49,856 nt of DNA from Polaromonas sp. (GCA_028292745.1 JAQGLT010000086.1:1-49856), one strand, 5' to 3'; counted from the stretch's first letter, positions 8,033 through 21,401 are shown. The notes: generated by a model not told the origin, from the letters alone. Translations and numbers: made by a program.

Positions 8033-9520
8033 TCAGGCCGACAGCGTTCGCGCCTCGGCCCCCGGGCTGATTTCGCGGTAGAGCGCCATGTACTGGCCGG
8101 CCGCCGCCGCCCACGAAAAATTCTGCGCCATGCCGCGCAGCATGAGCCGGCGCCACAGTGCCGGCTGGCGATAGGCACTGACGGCCTGGGCCAGCGCCTG
8201 CGCCAGCGCGGCGGGCGTGGCCGGGCCGAACATGAAACCGGTGGCCCGGCCGTCCAGCACCGCCGCCTCGTCCGCATCCACCACGGTATCGGCCAGGCCG
8301 CCCACGCGCCGCACCACCGGCACCGTGCCATAGCGCAGGGCGTACAGCTGGGTCAGGCCGCAGGGCTCGAACCGGGAAGGCACCAGCATCGCATCGGCGC
8401 CGGCGAGCATGCGGTGGGCCAGCGCCTCGTCATAGACCAGGCGCGTCGCGACACGGCTCGGGTGCGTGGCGGCGGCCTGGGCAAAAGCCATCTCCAGCGC
8501 CGGGTCGCCGTTGCCCTGCACCGCCAGCTGCGCGCCGCCGGCAACCGCGCCGTCCAGCAGCGCGGGCAAGGCGTCCAGCACCAGGTCCAGTCCTTTTTGC
8601 GAGGTCAGCCGGCTCACCACCGCAAACAGCGGCGCGCTGGCGTCCACGGCCAGGCCCAGCTCCTGCTGCAGCGCCGCCTTGCACAGCGCCTTGCCGTCGG
8701 GCGCGCGGTCCGAGTACGGCGCGGCGATCAGGCGGTCGCTGGCCGGGTTCCAGACAGTGCCATCGACGCCGTTCAAAATGCCCGAAACATCGCTGCCCCG
8801 GGCCCGGATCACGCCGTCCAGACCGCAGCCGAACGCATCGGTGGCAATCTCGGCGGCGTAGGTCGGGCTCACCGTCGTGATGCGATGGGCGTATTTCAGG
8901 CCGGCTTTCATGAAGGAGAGCTGGCCATGGAATTCCAGCCCGCCCGGCACCAGCAGGCGCGAGGGCAGGCCCAGCAAGGAAAAATCGCCCAGGTCGAACA
9001 GCCCCTGGTAGGCCAGGTTGTGGATGGTGTAGACCACGCCAGCCCGTGTGGGCGGGTGGCAGGCGGCATAGGCGCACGCCATCGCCGCATGCCAGTCGTG
9101 CGCATGCAGCACATCGGGCGTCCAGTCGGGGTCAAGCTCGCCGGCGGCCAGGTGGGCCGCCACCCAGCCCAGCAGGCCGAAGCGCTGCAGGTTGTCGAGC
9201 CATTCGCCGCCATCGGGCGCCAGGTAGGGATTGCCGGGGCGCTGATAGAGATAGGGCGCGTCCACCACATAGGCCGCCACCTGGTTGTGCGCCAGGCGGC
9301 CCAGCCGCAGCGTGACCCGGCCGGCGCCGAACGCGGCGCCCAGCTCGCACACCACCTTGGGGCTGTCGATGCCCTCCAGGATGGCGGGCAGACCGGGCAG
9401 CACGAGCCGCACATCGGCCCCGGCCGCCATCAGCGCCTCGGGCAGGGCCCCCAGCACATCGGCCAGGCCGCCGGTCTTGACGAGTGGATACACCTCTGCG
9501 GCGGCATGCAGGACCTTCAT
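8033..9520 (-). CDS. glgA: Glycogen synthase (ADP-glucose)
   Basis: A 495-residue GT5 glycogen synthase that transfers glucose from ADP-glucose to the non-reducing end of alpha-1,4-glucan. The ADP-glucose-binding [13 protein letters not shown] lies at residues 15-27, HAHDWHAA near 140, and TIHNLAYQG near 165. The C-terminal block has [12 protein letters not shown], and the catalytic [23 protein letters not shown] region carries the acid Glu. The ATG overlaps the glgC stop as ATGA. The two genes thus provide consecutive steps of glycogen synthesis from one transcript, divergent from the glycogen breakdown and branching genes. Confidence 0.96.
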   Translation of the reverse strand: MKVLHAAAEVYPLVKTGGLADVLGALPEALMAAGADVRLVLPGLPAILEGIDSPKVVCELGAAFGAGRVTLRLGRLAHNQVAAYVVDAPYLYQRPGNPYLAPDGGEWLDNLQRFGLLGWVAAHLAAGELDPDWTPDVLHAHDWHAAMACAYAACHPPTRAGVVYTIHNLAYQGLFDLGDFSLLGLPSRLLVPGGLEFHGQLSFMKAGLKYAHRITTVSPTYAAEIATDAFGCGLDGVIRARGSDVSGILNGVDGTVWNPASDRLIAAPYSDRAPDGKALCKAALQQELGLAVDASAPLFAVVSRLTSQKGLDLVLDALPALLDGAVAGGAQLAVQGNGDPALEMAFAQAAATHPSRVATRLVYDEALAHRMLAGADAMLVPSRFEPCGLTQLYALRYGTVPVVRRVGGLADTVVDADEAAVLDGRATGFMFGPATPAALAQALAQAVSAYRQPALWRRLMLRGMAQNFSWAAAAGQYMALYREISPGAEARTLSA

Positions 9521-10785
9521 GCGGTGATTTTTGCCAGCATGGTTTTCGTGACCAGGGTGATGCCGCTGGCGCTGCGGTGAAAACGCGCGCCGTCCAGCGC
9601 GGCATCCTCGCCGATCACCATGCCGTCGGGAATGCTGCAGCCGCGATCGACGATGACCCGGTTCAGGCTGGCGCCGCGTCCGACCTGAACGCCCGGCAGC
9701 AGCACCGACCAGTTCACCGCGGCGTGGGAATGGACCCGCACGCTGGAGAACAGCACCGAGCGAAAGACGCGGCCCGACACGATGCAGCCGCCCGACACCG
9801 TGGACTCGATCGCCATGCCGCGCCGGTCCTCCTGGTTGTGCACGAACTTGGCCGGCGGCAGCTGCGCTTGGTAGGTCCAGATCGGCCAGTGCCGGTCGTA
9901 CAGGTTGAGCTCCGGGTCGGTGGCGGTCAGGTCGATGTTGGCGTCCCAGTAGGCGTCGATGGTTCCGACATCGCGCCAGTAGGGTTCGGCCACGTCGCTG
10001 GCCGGCACGCAGCTGAGCGAAAACGGGTGCGCCGCCACCTCGCCATTGCGCACCGCGCGGGGAATGATGTCCTTGCCGAAGTCATGGCTCGACGCCTCGT
10101 CGGCCATGTCGCGCGCCAGTTCCTTGTACAGGTACTCGGCATTGAAGATGTAGATGCCCATGCTGGCCAGCGCCATGTCCGGGCGGCCCGGCATGGACGG
10201 CGGGTCGGCGGGCTTTTCGAGGAATTCTGTCACCATGCTGTGCTCGTCCACCGCCATCACGCCGAAAGCCGTGGCTTCCTCGCGCGGCACCGCGATGCAC
10301 CCCACGGTGCAGTCGCGGCCCTTGGCCACATGGTCGGCCAGCATCAGGGCGTAATTCATCTTGTAGATATGGTCGCCCGCCAGCACCACGATGTAGTCGG
10401 CGCCGTAGCTCTCCAAGATGTCATGGTTCTGGTACACCGCGTCGGCCGTGCCCCGGTACCAGTTCTCGTTGTCGTTGCGCTGCTGGGCCGGCAGCAGATC
10501 GACGAACTCGTTCATCTCGGTCTTCAGGAACGCCCAGCCGCGCTGCAAGTGGCGCAGCAGGCTGTGCGACTTGTACTGGGTGATGACGCCGATGCGCCGG
10601 ATGCCCGAGTTCAGGCAGTTCGACAGCGCGAAATCGACGATGCGGAACTTGCCGCCGAAATAGACCGCCGGCTTGGCCCGGCTGTCGGTCAGGTTCATCA
10701 GGCGGCTGCCGCGCCCGCCGGCCAGCACCAGGGCGACGGCCCGTTTGGTCAAATCAAGACTTTGCGCGAGTTCATTGGGTTTCAT
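9517..10785 (-). CDS. glgC: Glucose-1-phosphate adenylyltransferase
   Basis: A 422-residue ADP-glucose pyrophosphorylase that makes ADP-glucose from Glc-1-P and ATP and is usually the allosteric control point of glycogen synthesis. The nucleotidyltransferase motif [12 protein letters not shown] lies near residues 19-30. The arginine-rich activator region [19 protein letters not shown] follows, then [24 protein letters not shown], and a C-terminal left-handed beta-helix ([28 protein letters not shown]). The ATG at 10785 is preferred over a TTG at 10809, because an A/G-rich GGA lies upstream of it. Translationally coupled to glgA. Confidence 0.96.
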   Translation of the reverse strand: MKPNELAQSLDLTKRAVALVLAGGRGSRLMNLTDSRAKPAVYFGGKFRIVDFALSNCLNSGIRRIGVITQYKSHSLLRHLQRGWAFLKTEMNEFVDLLPAQQRNDNENWYRGTADAVYQNHDILESYGADYIVVLAGDHIYKMNYALMLADHVAKGRDCTVGCIAVPREEATAFGVMAVDEHSMVTEFLEKPADPPSMPGRPDMALASMGIYIFNAEYLYKELARDMADEASSHDFGKDIIPRAVRNGEVAAHPFSLSCVPASDVAEPYWRDVGTIDAYWDANIDLTATDPELNLYDRHWPIWTYQAQLPPAKFVHNQEDRRGMAIESTVSGGCIVSGRVFRSVLFSSVRVHSHAAVNWSVLLPGVQVGRGASLNRVIVDRGCSIPDGMVIGEDAALDGARFHRSASGITLVTKTMLAKITA

Positions 10786-11062
10786 GGTGTCCTGAACAGG
10801 GGTTGGCAAGTGGTTAACAGGGGGTGGAGAGGGGCTTGCTCATCTTAATACCTGAATTTTCTAAAAAAAATACCCATCGCTGTCTCGCGCCGGCTTGCCG
10901 ATGCGCCATCCGCCCTCGCGGCAGGCCGGGCGTGCCGGCAGCCACGCCTGTCCGGCGGTGCCGGCCCGCGCTTTTGCGCATGCGAGAATCACCCTGCTTT
11001 GCCGGATGGCCCATTCCTTGCAGCTGTCCGGCACTGTCTCCCGCCTCTCAAAGGATACCGCT
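10786..11062. promoter_or_regulatory. Divergent control region between glgC and glgP
   Basis: This 277-bp gap separates the minus-strand glgCA genes from the plus-strand glgPBX genes, so promoters for both must lie here or nearby. The stretch around 10840-10880 is A/T-rich (TTAATACCTGAATTTTC, then an eight-A run) in otherwise GC-rich DNA and is the best candidate for the promoter core. An AAAGGA ribosome-binding site lies just upstream of the glgP GTG. No specific operator was recognised. Confidence 0.5.
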
Positions 11063-13495
<2,433 letters not shown>

Positions 13496-13535
13496 GCCCC
13501 TTCCCACTTTCCGACTCCACCGCAAGGACGGCTCC

Positions 13536-15743
13536 ATGGTGAACCCGCGCGATATCGAACTGATCTGCTCCGCCCGCCACGGCGACCCGTTCTCGGTGCT
13601 GGGGCCGCATGCGCAGGACGGCGGGATGGCCCTTCGTGCTTTCTTGCCTGGGGCGCAACAGGTTCAGGCCCTGGATGCGGCAACAGGAACATCGCTCGGC
13701 GTGCTTGAAAAACGCCATGCCGACGGATTTTTCGAGCTGCTGCTGGCTCTACCCGCTCATGCCGCTCATGCCGCTCATGCGCACTATCAATTGCAGGTGC
13801 AGTGGAGCGATGGCCAGGCCGAGCGGCTGGAAGACCCCTACCGTTTCCCCCCACTGCTGGGCGAGATGGATGTCTGGCTGCTGAGCGAAGGCACGCATCT
13901 GCGGCCCTACGAGATTCTGGGCGCCAATCCGCGGGTGATGCAGGGCGTGGCCGGCACCGGTTTCGCCGTCTGGGCGCCCAATGCCTCGCGTGTCAGCGTG
14001 GTGGGCGAGTTCAATCACTGGGACGGCCGGCGCCACCCGATGCGCTTGCGGCGCGAATGCGGCGTCTGGGAAATCTTCCTGCCCGGCGTGGGCCTTGGCG
14101 CCCTCTACAAGTTTGAGATCGTGTCGGCGGATGGCCGGGTGCTGCCCGCCCGCGCCGACCCGTACGGCCGGCAGGCCGAGCTGCGGCCGGCCACGGCGAG
14201 CATCGTGGCCGCCCTGCCGGAGCGCCAGCCGGCATCGGGCGCGCGCCAGCGGGCCAACGCCCTGGAGGCGCCGATGAGCATTTACGAAGTCCACCTCGCC
14301 TCCTGGCGGCGCATCATTGACCCGGCAAGCGGCGCGCAGCGCTGGCTGACCTGGGACGAGCTGGCCAGCGAGCTGGTGCCGTATGCGCAGGACATGGGAT
14401 TCACCCATCTGGAGCTGATGCCCATCAGCGAGCACCCCTTCGACGGCTCCTGGGGCTACCAGCCGGTGGGCCTGTATGCGCCGACCTCGCGCTTCGGCGA
14501 TGCCGCCGGGCTGGTCCGGTTTGTGGCGCGCTGCCATGCGGCCGGCCTGGGCGTGCTGCTCGACTGGGTGCCGGCGCACTTTCCGACCGATGCCCACGGC
14601 CTGGGCAATTTCGACGGCACGCCCCTGTATGAATACGCCGATCCGCGCGAAGGCTTCCACAACGACTGGAACACGCTGATCTACAACCTGGGCCGCACCG
14701 AGGTGCGCAACTTCCTCATCGGCAATGCCCTGTACTGGCTGGAGCGCTTCGGCATCGACGGCCTGCGGGTCGATGCCGTGGCCTCGATGCTGTACCGCGA
14801 CTACAGCCGCCAGCCGGGCGAATGGATTGCGAACGCGCATGGCGGACGCGAAAACCTGGAAACCATCGACTTCCTGAAGCGCATGAACGAGGTCATCGGC
14901 CAGGAGCGTCCCGGCGCCGTGACCCTGGCCGAGGAGTCCACCGCCTTTCCCGGCGTGTCGCGCCCCACCTATGCCGGCGGCCTGGGCTTTCATTACAAAT
15001 GGAACATGGGCTGGATGCACGACACCCTGCAGTACATCGCCCGCGACCCGGTGCATCGCCGGCATCACCAGGACGAGCTGACGTTCGGCCTGGCCTATGC
15101 CTTCAGCGAGAACTTCGTGCTGCCGATCTCGCATGATGAAGTCGTGCACGGCAAGGGCTCGCTGCTGGGCAAGATGCCCGGCGACAGCTGGCAGCGATTC
15201 GCCAACCTGCGGGCCTACTTGGGCTTCATGTTCGGCCACCCCGGCAAGAAGCTGCTGTTCATGGGCTGCGAATTCGCGCAGGTGCGCGAATGGAACCACG
15301 ACCAGAGCCTGGACTGGCATTTGCTCGACAGCCCGCTGCATGCCGGCGTGCAGCGGCTGGTGCGCGACCTGAACCAGCTCTACCTGAGCACGCCGGCGCT
15401 GCACCAGCTCGATTTCGTGCCCGCCGGGTTCGAATGGATCGACCGCCAGGACAGCGCGCACTCGGTGCTCAGCTTCATCCGGCGCGGGACCGACCCTGCT
15501 GCCTTCATCGTCGTGGTCTGCAATTTCACGCCCGCCGTGCAGGCGGCCTACCGCGTCGGCGTGCCGCGGCCCGGCCAGTACCGCGAACGGCTCAACACCA
15601 ATTCCATGCACTACGGCGGCAGCAACGCCGGCACCCCGCTGGGCCTGGCCGAGGCAGAGCCCATCGCCTGGCACGGCCAGCCGCATTCCGTCCGGCTGAC
15701 CCTGCCGCCGCTGGCCACTGTGCTGCTCGAATGGACCGCATGA
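13536..15743 (+). CDS. glgB: 1,4-alpha-glucan branching enzyme
   Basis: A 735-residue GH13 branching enzyme that introduces alpha-1,6 branches into glycogen. An N-terminal CBM48/early-set region ([25 protein letters not shown] near 145-170) precedes the catalytic barrel: [42 protein letters not shown] with the nucleophile Asp413, LAEESTAFP with the acid/base Glu, and [13 protein letters not shown]. The ATG at 13536 follows an AAGGA ribosome-binding site. Residues near 74-83 form an Ala-His-Ala tract from three 9-bp repeats. The stop overlaps the glgX start as ATGA. Confidence 0.96.
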   Translation: MVNPRDIELICSARHGDPFSVLGPHAQDGGMALRAFLPGAQQVQALDAATGTSLGVLEKRHADGFFELLLALPAHAAHAAHAHYQLQVQWSDGQAERLEDPYRFPPLLGEMDVWLLSEGTHLRPYEILGANPRVMQGVAGTGFAVWAPNASRVSVVGEFNHWDGRRHPMRLRRECGVWEIFLPGVGLGALYKFEIVSADGRVLPARADPYGRQAELRPATASIVAALPERQPASGARQRANALEAPMSIYEVHLASWRRIIDPASGAQRWLTWDELASELVPYAQDMGFTHLELMPISEHPFDGSWGYQPVGLYAPTSRFGDAAGLVRFVARCHAAGLGVLLDWVPAHFPTDAHGLGNFDGTPLYEYADPREGFHNDWNTLIYNLGRTEVRNFLIGNALYWLERFGIDGLRVDAVASMLYRDYSRQPGEWIANAHGGRENLETIDFLKRMNEVIGQERPGAVTLAEESTAFPGVSRPTYAGGLGFHYKWNMGWMHDTLQYIARDPVHRRHHQDELTFGLAYAFSENFVLPISHDEVVHGKGSLLGKMPGDSWQRFANLRAYLGFMFGHPGKKLLFMGCEFAQVREWNHDQSLDWHLLDSPLHAGVQRLVRDLNQLYLSTPALHQLDFVPAGFEWIDRQDSAHSVLSFIRRGTDPAAFIVVVCNFTPAVQAAYRVGVPRPGQYRERLNTNSMHYGGSNAGTPLGLAEAEPIAWHGQPHSVRLTLPPLATVLLEWTA
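13755..13781 (+). repeat. Three 9-bp tandem repeats in glgB
   Basis: Three copies of GCTCATGCC (the last ends GCG) encode Ala-His-Ala three times in the N-terminal N1 domain of the branching enzyme. Copy number changes would leave the frame intact and only alter the tract length. Confidence 0.8.
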
Positions 15744-17836
15744 AACCGATTGCCCTGCTGCCCGGCCGGCCCTGGCCGCTGGGCGCCACCTGGGATGGCC
15801 AGGGCATCAACTTCGCGGTGTTTTCCGCCCATGCCCAGGCCATGGCGCTGTGCCTGTTCGACAGCACCGGCACGCAGGAGGTGAGCCAGCTGATGCTGCC
15901 GGCCCACACCAACGATGTCTGGCACGGCTACCTGCCCGGCGCCATGCCCGGCCAAATTTACGGCCTGCGCGCCCATGGCTTCTGGCGGCCCGACCGGGGT
16001 CACCGCTTCAACCCCCACAAGCTGCTGCTCGACCCCTACGCCCGGGAAGTCGTGGGCGATTTCGAATGGCGCGATGCGCACTTCGGCGCCGACCGCCGGC
16101 ATCCGCTGCACATGGACACGCGGGACAACGCCGCCTTCGCCCTCAAGGCCAGGGTGGTGCATGACGCTTTCGACTGGCAGGGCGACCAGCCGCCGTGCGT
16201 GCCGCTTGAGGACACGGTGCTGTACGAGCTGCATGTCAAGGGCTTTTCCAAGCTGAATCCGCAGCTGCCCCAGGCCCTGCGCGGCAGCTACGCCGGCCTG
16301 GGGCATCCGGCCTCGCTGGCGCACCTCAAGCGCCTGGGCGTCACCAGCGTCAGCCTGCTGCCGGTGCATTACGCGCTCGATGAGGAGCGGCTGGCGGCGC
16401 TGGGCTTGCGCAACTACTGGGGCTACAACACGCTGGCGTTTTTCGCGCCTAACCCCCGGCTGGCGTGCGGGCAGGACGGTCTCAACCCGCGCGATGAATT
16501 CCGCGCCATGGTCAGGGCGCTGCACGCCCAGGGCATCGAGGTGCTGCTCGACGTGGTGTTCAACCACACGGCCGAGTCCGACGGCACCGGCCCCTCCTTG
16601 AGCTTTCGCGGCCTGGACAACGCCAGCTATTACCGCCACCCGCCTGAGTCACTGGCCGCCTTCGAGAACCACAGCGGCTGCGGCAACACGCTGGACATCC
16701 GCCAGCCCCGGGTGCTGCAGCTGGTGATGGACAGCCTGCGCTATTGGGTCGAGAGCATGCATGTCGATGGCTTCCGGTTTGACCTGGCACCGGTGCTGGG
16801 CCGGGGCGACCACGGTTTCGAGCCGGGCGCCGCCTTTTTTGCCGCCGTGGCGCAGGACCCGGTGCTGTCGCAGGTCAAGATGATCGCCGAGCCCTGGGAC
16901 ATCGGCCCGGGCGGCTACCAGGTCGGCAACTTTCCGCGCGGCTGGCTCGAATGGAACGACCAGTTCCGCGACGCCATGCGCGGCTTCTGGCTGCAGGATG
17001 AGCACGGCGCCCGCACGCGGGGCGACTTCGCGCTGCGGCTGTGCGCCTCGTCCGACCTGTACCAGCCGCGCCGCCGGGCGCCGGCCGTGTCGGTCAACTA
17101 CGTGGTGTCGCACGACGGCTTCACCCTGCGCGACCTGGTGAGCTACGACGCGCGCCACAACCAGGCCAACGGCGAGGACAACCGCGACGGCCACGGCCAT
17201 AACCTCAGCACCAACTGCGGCATCGAAGGCGACACCGACGACGCGCAAATCAATGCCCTGCGCGGCCGGCTGCAGCGCGCCCTGCTGGCGACCGCCCTGC
17301 TGGCCCAGGGCACGCCAATGCTGTGCGCCGGCGACGAACTCGCCCACAGCCAGCGCGGCAACAACAACCCGTACTGCCAGGACAACGAAACCACCTGGAT
17401 CGACTGGACAAAAGCCGACAACGACCTGACCGACTTCACCGCCTGGGTGCTGTCGCTGCGCTGCCAGCTGCTGCCCTTTGGCAACCGCTGGTACAGCGGT
17501 CTGACCGACACGCTCGGCCTGCACGACCTGTCCTGGCTGGACAGTCGGGGCCAGCTGCTGCAGGGCCTGGCCTGGCAGGACAACAGCGAGCGCGTGCTCG
17601 GCTGCCTGATCGGCCACCCCGGCCGGGCCCGGGCGCCGCTGCTGCTGCTGGTGAACCCGGATGCGGCGGCGCATGATTTCCTGCTGCCCGCCGGCGTCTG
17701 GCAGGCGGTGCTCGACACCGCCCATCCGCGCGGCGCGGCCCGCTGGCAGGGCCAGGGCGAAGCGCCGCTCAAGCTGCAGGCCCACAGCCTGGTGCTGCTG
17801 GCCGCCGCCGGCAACAAGATCGCTTTGCAGCGTTGA
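15740..17836 (+). CDS. glgX: Glycogen debranching enzyme
   Basis: A 698-residue GH13 isoamylase-type enzyme that hydrolyses alpha-1,6 branches of phosphorylase-limited glycogen. It begins with a CBM48-like domain ([20 protein letters not shown]), followed by [58 protein letters not shown] with the nucleophile Asp, [15 protein letters not shown] with the acid/base Glu, and [17 protein letters not shown]. The start at 15740 overlaps the glgB stop; an ATG nine bases earlier is possible. GlgP plus GlgX gives Glc-1-P and maltodextrins, which MalQ downstream can recycle. Confidence 0.95.
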   Translation: MKPIALLPGRPWPLGATWDGQGINFAVFSAHAQAMALCLFDSTGTQEVSQLMLPAHTNDVWHGYLPGAMPGQIYGLRAHGFWRPDRGHRFNPHKLLLDPYAREVVGDFEWRDAHFGADRRHPLHMDTRDNAAFALKARVVHDAFDWQGDQPPCVPLEDTVLYELHVKGFSKLNPQLPQALRGSYAGLGHPASLAHLKRLGVTSVSLLPVHYALDEERLAALGLRNYWGYNTLAFFAPNPRLACGQDGLNPRDEFRAMVRALHAQGIEVLLDVVFNHTAESDGTGPSLSFRGLDNASYYRHPPESLAAFENHSGCGNTLDIRQPRVLQLVMDSLRYWVESMHVDGFRFDLAPVLGRGDHGFEPGAAFFAAVAQDPVLSQVKMIAEPWDIGPGGYQVGNFPRGWLEWNDQFRDAMRGFWLQDEHGARTRGDFALRLCASSDLYQPRRRAPAVSVNYVVSHDGFTLRDLVSYDARHNQANGEDNRDGHGHNLSTNCGIEGDTDDAQINALRGRLQRALLATALLAQGTPMLCAGDELAHSQRGNNNPYCQDNETTWIDWTKADNDLTDFTAWVLSLRCQLLPFGNRWYSGLTDTLGLHDLSWLDSRGQLLQGLAWQDNSERVLGCLIGHPGRARAPLLLLVNPDAAAHDFLLPAGVWQAVLDTAHPRGAARWQGQGEAPLKLQAHSLVLLAAAGNKIALQR

Positions 17837-17883
17837 GCCGTCCTGACTTTGCGCCACGGCAGTCAAGGCATGCAGTGGATGTT

Positions 17884-17947
17884 CGCTATTGAATTCATAG
17901 CCATTGCGCAGACTGCGCCTGCGCAAGCGGCCTGTTTGATGCTAAAA
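17884..17947 (+). repeat. Dispersed double-hairpin repeat, copy 4
   Basis: Starts with the perfect core GCTATTGAATTCATAGC. The second hairpin is built from TTGCGCAGACTGCG and CCTGCGCAAG, and the tail is TTTGATGCTAAAA. It lies between glgX and malQ in the same orientation as copy 5. Confidence 0.9.
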
Positions 17948-18035
17948 AGCTGTTCACGGGCTAAAACCAATGCGATCCCGCATCAAATCAAGCTGGAATG
18001 TCATCACGGGATTGCACGCACGCCGATGGCCGTTC

Positions 18036-18100
18036 GCTACTGATTCCATAGCTGCTTGCGCATGCTGCATATGCGCAAACAGTCTTTTTGATGCTTGAAA
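18036..18100 (+). repeat. Dispersed double-hairpin repeat, copy 5
   Basis: Starts GCTACTGATTCCATAGC, then GCTTGCGCATGCTG and CATATGCGCAAAC form a second hairpin with TTGCGCAT/ATGCGCAA arms, and the tail is TTTTTGATGCTTGAAA. It is the best-preserved copy of the second hairpin and sits about 90 bp after copy 4. Confidence 0.9.
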
Positions 18101-18168
18101 CCTGCCTCCCGGCTTCTAGCCTTTTCAACCTTTCCCTCCTTCAACCTGTCAACTGCCGGCCCACCACC

Positions 18169-19668
18169 ATGACCTTTCCCCGCGCCAGCGGCGTGCTGCT
18201 GCACCCCACTTCACTCCCCGGCCCGCACGGGAGCGGCGACTTCGGCCCGGCGGCCTACCACTTCGTCGGCTGGCTGGTCGCGGCCAGGCAAAAGCTCTGG
18301 CAGATCCTGCCGCTGGGCGGCATCGGCCCCGGCAATTCGCCTTATATGAGCAGTTCGGCCTTTGCCGGCAACCTGCTGCTGATCGACCTGGCCACGCTTC
18401 AGCAGCAAGGCTGGCTCGATGAAGCCGACCTGCTGCCCGACGCCGGCTTCAGCGCCGGCCGCATCAACTTCAACGCCGTTGTGCCCTGGCGCATGGTGCG
18501 GCTGCAGAAAGCGGCGCGCCGGTTCGCGCAGGCGGGCGGCGCCGCAGACCAGACGGATTTTGCGCAGTTCGCCCAGCACCATGCCAGTTGGCTCGACGAC
18601 TATGCGCTGTTCATGACGCTGGCCGACATCCACGGCACCGGCGACTGGTGCGACTGGCCCGCGCCGCTGGCCCGGCGCGAGCCGCAGGCCCTGCGCGAAG
18701 CCAGCCTGGCCCACGGCGAGCGCATCAGCTTCTGGAAATTCGGCCAGTGGTGCTTTTACCGGCAGTGGAAAAGCCTGCGCGCCTATGCCAACGCGCGCGG
18801 CGTCAAGGTCGTTGGCGACGCGCCCATCTTCATCGCCTACCAGAGCGCCGAGGTGTGGGCGCGGCAGGAGCTGTTCGAGCTGGATGCGCAAGGCCGGATG
18901 CGGGTGATCGCCGGCGTGCCGCCCGATTTCTTCAGCGCCACCGGCCAGCGCTGGGGCAACCCTCTCTACCGCTGGAGCGCCCATGCGGCGGAAAACTATG
19001 CCTGGTGGACCGAGCGGGTGCGCTGCATCTTCGAGCTGGTGGACATCGTGCGCATCGACCATTTCCGGGGCTTTGCCGGCTACTGGGAAATTCCGGCCAG
19101 CGAGCCGACCGCCATCCGGGGCCGCTGGCTGCCCGGCCCCGGCGCCGCGCTGTTCCATGCTGTCCAGGCCGCGCTGGGCGAACTGCCCATCATTGCCGAA
19201 GATCTGGGCATCATCACGCCCGACGTGGACGCGCTGCGCCATGAATTCAGCCTGCCCGGCATGCGCATCCTGCAGTTCGCTTTTGACGAGGCCGGCGACA
19301 ACACCAACGCCTACCTGCCGCACAACTACGAGCGCAACACCGTCGCCTACACCGGCACGCACGACAACAACACCAGCCAGGGCTGGTGGGCCGAGGCCAC
19401 GCCCGCGCTGCGCCGGCAGGTGCTGGACTACCTGGGCGCGGACACCGACCATGACATTCACTGGCAGCTGATCCGCGCCGCCAGCGCCAGCATCGCCGAC
19501 ACCGTGATTCATCCGCTGCAGGACGTGCTGGGCCTGGGCGCCGAGCACCGCATGAACCTGCCCGGCCAGGGCGAAGGCCACTGGGCATGGCGGTTTGGCT
19601 GGGAGCAGGTGCAGCCCTGGCATGCCGAGCGGCTGGCGCGGCTGGGCCAGTTATACCTGCGGGAATGA
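18169..19668 (+). CDS. malQ: 4-alpha-glucanotransferase (amylomaltase)
   Basis: A 499-residue GH77 disproportionating enzyme that transfers maltodextrin segments between chains. Signatures seen: ASGVLLHPTSLPGPHGSGDFG at the N-terminus, PLGGIGPGNSPYMSSSAFAGN, GDAPIFIAYQSAEVWA, VRIDHFRGFAGYWEIPA with the nucleophile Asp, IIAEDLGIITPDV with the acid/base Glu, and YTGTHDNNTSQGWW. The chosen ATG begins at the family-typical residue; an in-frame start at 18088 would add 27 residues overlapping a repeat. Placed after glgX, it probably recycles the short dextrins made by debranching. Confidence 0.95.
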   Translation: MTFPRASGVLLHPTSLPGPHGSGDFGPAAYHFVGWLVAARQKLWQILPLGGIGPGNSPYMSSSAFAGNLLLIDLATLQQQGWLDEADLLPDAGFSAGRINFNAVVPWRMVRLQKAARRFAQAGGAADQTDFAQFAQHHASWLDDYALFMTLADIHGTGDWCDWPAPLARREPQALREASLAHGERISFWKFGQWCFYRQWKSLRAYANARGVKVVGDAPIFIAYQSAEVWARQELFELDAQGRMRVIAGVPPDFFSATGQRWGNPLYRWSAHAAENYAWWTERVRCIFELVDIVRIDHFRGFAGYWEIPASEPTAIRGRWLPGPGAALFHAVQAALGELPIIAEDLGIITPDVDALRHEFSLPGMRILQFAFDEAGDNTNAYLPHNYERNTVAYTGTHDNNTSQGWWAEATPALRRQVLDYLGADTDHDIHWQLIRAASASIADTVIHPLQDVLGLGAEHRMNLPGQGEGHWAWRFGWEQVQPWHAERLARLGQLYLRE

Positions 19669-19819
19669 TGGCGCTTTCGTTTCCATTCAGGAGGAGAACA
19701 GGCCTGAGCCGCGAACAGCGCGGTCGCGGCCAAGGCGCAGCAACGGCCTACTGGGCTGGAAAGGCAGGAGATGTCCGAAAATGGCTGGTAGGCCGCTTTG
19801 TCCGCCGTATCATGGGCAG

Positions 19820-21343
19820 ATGACCACCGAAAATTCCCTGCTTCCAGACGACGACTGCTACCTGGCGCTGAAGGCGAAGGACGCGCGCTTCGACGGCAGC
19901 TTTTTCACCGGCGTCACCTCGACCGGCATCTACTGCCGCCCGGTTTGCAGCGTCAGGACGCCGATGCGCAGGAACTGCCGCTTCTTCCGCCATGCGGCGC
20001 AGGCGGAAAACGCCGGCTTTCGGCCCTGCCTGCGCTGCCGGCCCGAGCTGGCGCCGCATTCGGTGAGCTGGTGCATCCAGGATGCGTCCTTCATGCTGGC
20101 GCACCAGGCGGCCCGGCTTTTAGATGAGCCGCAAGTGTGGGGCGATGAAGCGCCTTCCATCGAAAAGCTGGCCGGGCGCCTGGGCGTGAGCGACCGCCAT
20201 GTGCGGCGGCTGTTCGAGGCGCAGTTTGGCGTCAAGCCGCTGCAGTACCTGCAGACCCGGCGCCTGCTGACGGCCAAGCAGTTGCTGACCGACACCGATC
20301 TGCCGGTCGCGCAGGTGGCGCTGATGAGCGGCTTTGCCAGCGTGCGGCGCTTCAACGCCGCGTTTGCCCAGCACTACCGCCTGAACCCGACCCAGCTGCG
20401 CCGCGAAGGCGCGCGGCCCGCAGGCGACGGCATCACGCTGCGGCTGGGCTACCGGCCGCCTTACGATGTGGCGGCCCTGCTGGGCTTCATGGGCAAGCGC
20501 AGCATAGCTGCTACTGAATTCATAGCTACTGCCGCAGGCCAGTCCTGCGTTGGAAGGACTTTTCGCACTGAATCTGGCGGCAGGGCGCATGCCGGCTGGC
20601 TGCTGGCCCGGTTTGACGAGGCACGCGCCCAGCTGGTCTTGCGCGTGAGCGACTCGCTGTGCGATGTGCTGCCGCTGGTGATTCGCCGGGTGCGCGCCCT
20701 GTTCGACCTGGACGCCGACCCGGCGGCCATCAACGGCGTGCTGCACGCCAGCTTTCCGGGTGGCGACGGCCTGCGGGTGCCGGGCGCGCTCGACGGCTAC
20801 GAGCTGGCGGTGCGCGCGGTGCTCGGCCAGCAGATCACGGTGGCGGCGGCGCGCACGCTGGCGCAGCGCATGGTGGACCGATTCGGCGAGCCGATACAGA
20901 CCCCGTGGCCGCAGCTGACGCGCCTGTTCCCCGCGCCCGCCGTGCTGGCTGGCGGCGGCGATGCGCTGGGCCAGCTCGGCATCGTGAAGCAGCGCCAGGC
21001 CGCCATCGTGGGCATCGCCCGCGCCGTGGCGGACCAGCGGCTGCCGCTGCACGGCGGCGCGGATGTCAAGGCGACGATTGCCTTGCTCAAGGAGTTGCCC
21101 GGCATCGGCGACTGGACCGCGCAGTACATCGCGATGCGCGCCCTGCGCTGGCCCGACGCCTTTCCGGCCGGCGATGTCGCGCTGCACAAGATGCTGGGCG
21201 TGCAGGGGCGCAAGGCGCCGGCCAAAGAAGCGGAAAAAGCGTCGCTGGCCTGGAAACCCTGGCGCAGCTATGCCGTCATTCGCGCCTGGAGCGGCCTGCT
21301 GGTGGCCGAGCCGTGCCCTGCGCGGGCTCATCCTTCGCTATAG
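19820..21343 (+). CDS. alkA: Ada-N/AraC/AlkA fusion: DNA-3-methyladenine glycosylase II
   Basis: A 507-residue three-part protein. Residues 1-80 are the Ada N-terminal methylphosphotriester domain with the zinc cysteines Cys39, Cys43, Cys70 and Cys73. Residues about 90-195 are an AraC-type DNA-binding region (VSDRHVRRLFEAQFG, VALMSGFASVRRFNAAF). The rest is an AlkA glycosylase with a helix-hairpin-helix (LKELPGIGDWTAQYIAMRAL) and the catalytic Asp in AGDVALHK. It excises alkylated bases, and the Ada part may sense methylation and activate transcription, probably including its own. Residues about 231-251 translate an in-frame dispersed repeat, and the TAG stop lies inside another copy. Ogt is encoded next. 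Confidence 0.92.
   Translation: MTTENSLLPDDDCYLALKAKDARFDGSFFTGVTSTGIYCRPVCSVRTPMRRNCRFFRHAAQAENAGFRPCLRCRPELAPHSVSWCIQDASFMLAHQAARLLDEPQVWGDEAPSIEKLAGRLGVSDRHVRRLFEAQFGVKPLQYLQTRRLLTAKQLLTDTDLPVAQVALMSGFASVRRFNAAFAQHYRLNPTQLRREGARPAGDGITLRLGYRPPYDVAALLGFMGKRSIAATEFIATAAGQSCVGRTFRTESGGRAHAGWLLARFDEARAQLVLRVSDSLCDVLPLVIRRVRALFDLDADPAAINGVLHASFPGGDGLRVPGALDGYELAVRAVLGQQITVAAARTLAQRMVDRFGEPIQTPWPQLTRLFPAPAVLAGGGDALGQLGIVKQRQAAIVGIARAVADQRLPLHGGADVKATIALLKELPGIGDWTAQYIAMRALRWPDAFPAGDVALHKMLGVQGRKAPAKEAEKASLAWKPWRSYAVIRAWSGLLVAEPCPARAHPSL
20510..20573 (+). repeat. Dispersed double-hairpin repeat, copy 6, inside alkA
   Basis: Starts with the perfect core GCTACTGAATTCATAGC; an AGCATAGCT precedes it. 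A weaker second hairpin and a TTTTCGCACTGAAT tail follow. It is read in the alkA frame as ATEFIATAAGQSCVGRTF in the AlkA N-terminal domain. Confidence 0.85.
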
Positions 21344-21401
21344 ATTCAATAGCTAACAGCGCATGCTCCACCTGCGCAAAGTGCCAAAAACATCAATAAA
21401 A
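21337..21401 (+). repeat. Dispersed double-hairpin repeat, copy 7, supplying the alkA stop
   Basis: Starts GCTATAGATTCAATAGC; the TAG within these bases (21341-21343) is the alkA stop codon. The second hairpin has GCGCATGCTCCACCTGCGC, and the tail is A-rich. The remainder fills most of the alkA-ogt gap. Confidence 0.85.

Larger units (their letters stand above)
17837..18168. other. glgX-malQ gap holding two dispersed repeats
   Basis: This 332-bp gap contains no gene. It holds two direct copies of the double-hairpin repeat (17884-17947 and 18036-18100) about 90 bp apart. A pyrimidine-rich stretch follows up to malQ. No T-tailed terminator and no clear promoter were seen, so malQ may be either the last gene of the glg operon or separately transcribed. 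Confidence 0.6.

Noticed and set aside
13749..15686. A 645-codon minus-strand open frame inside glgB, and similar long antisense frames in glgP, glgX and malQ
   Set aside because: They mirror strongly conserved glycogen genes and show shadow composition (His, Gln and Arg rich). No ribosome site or family match was recognised.
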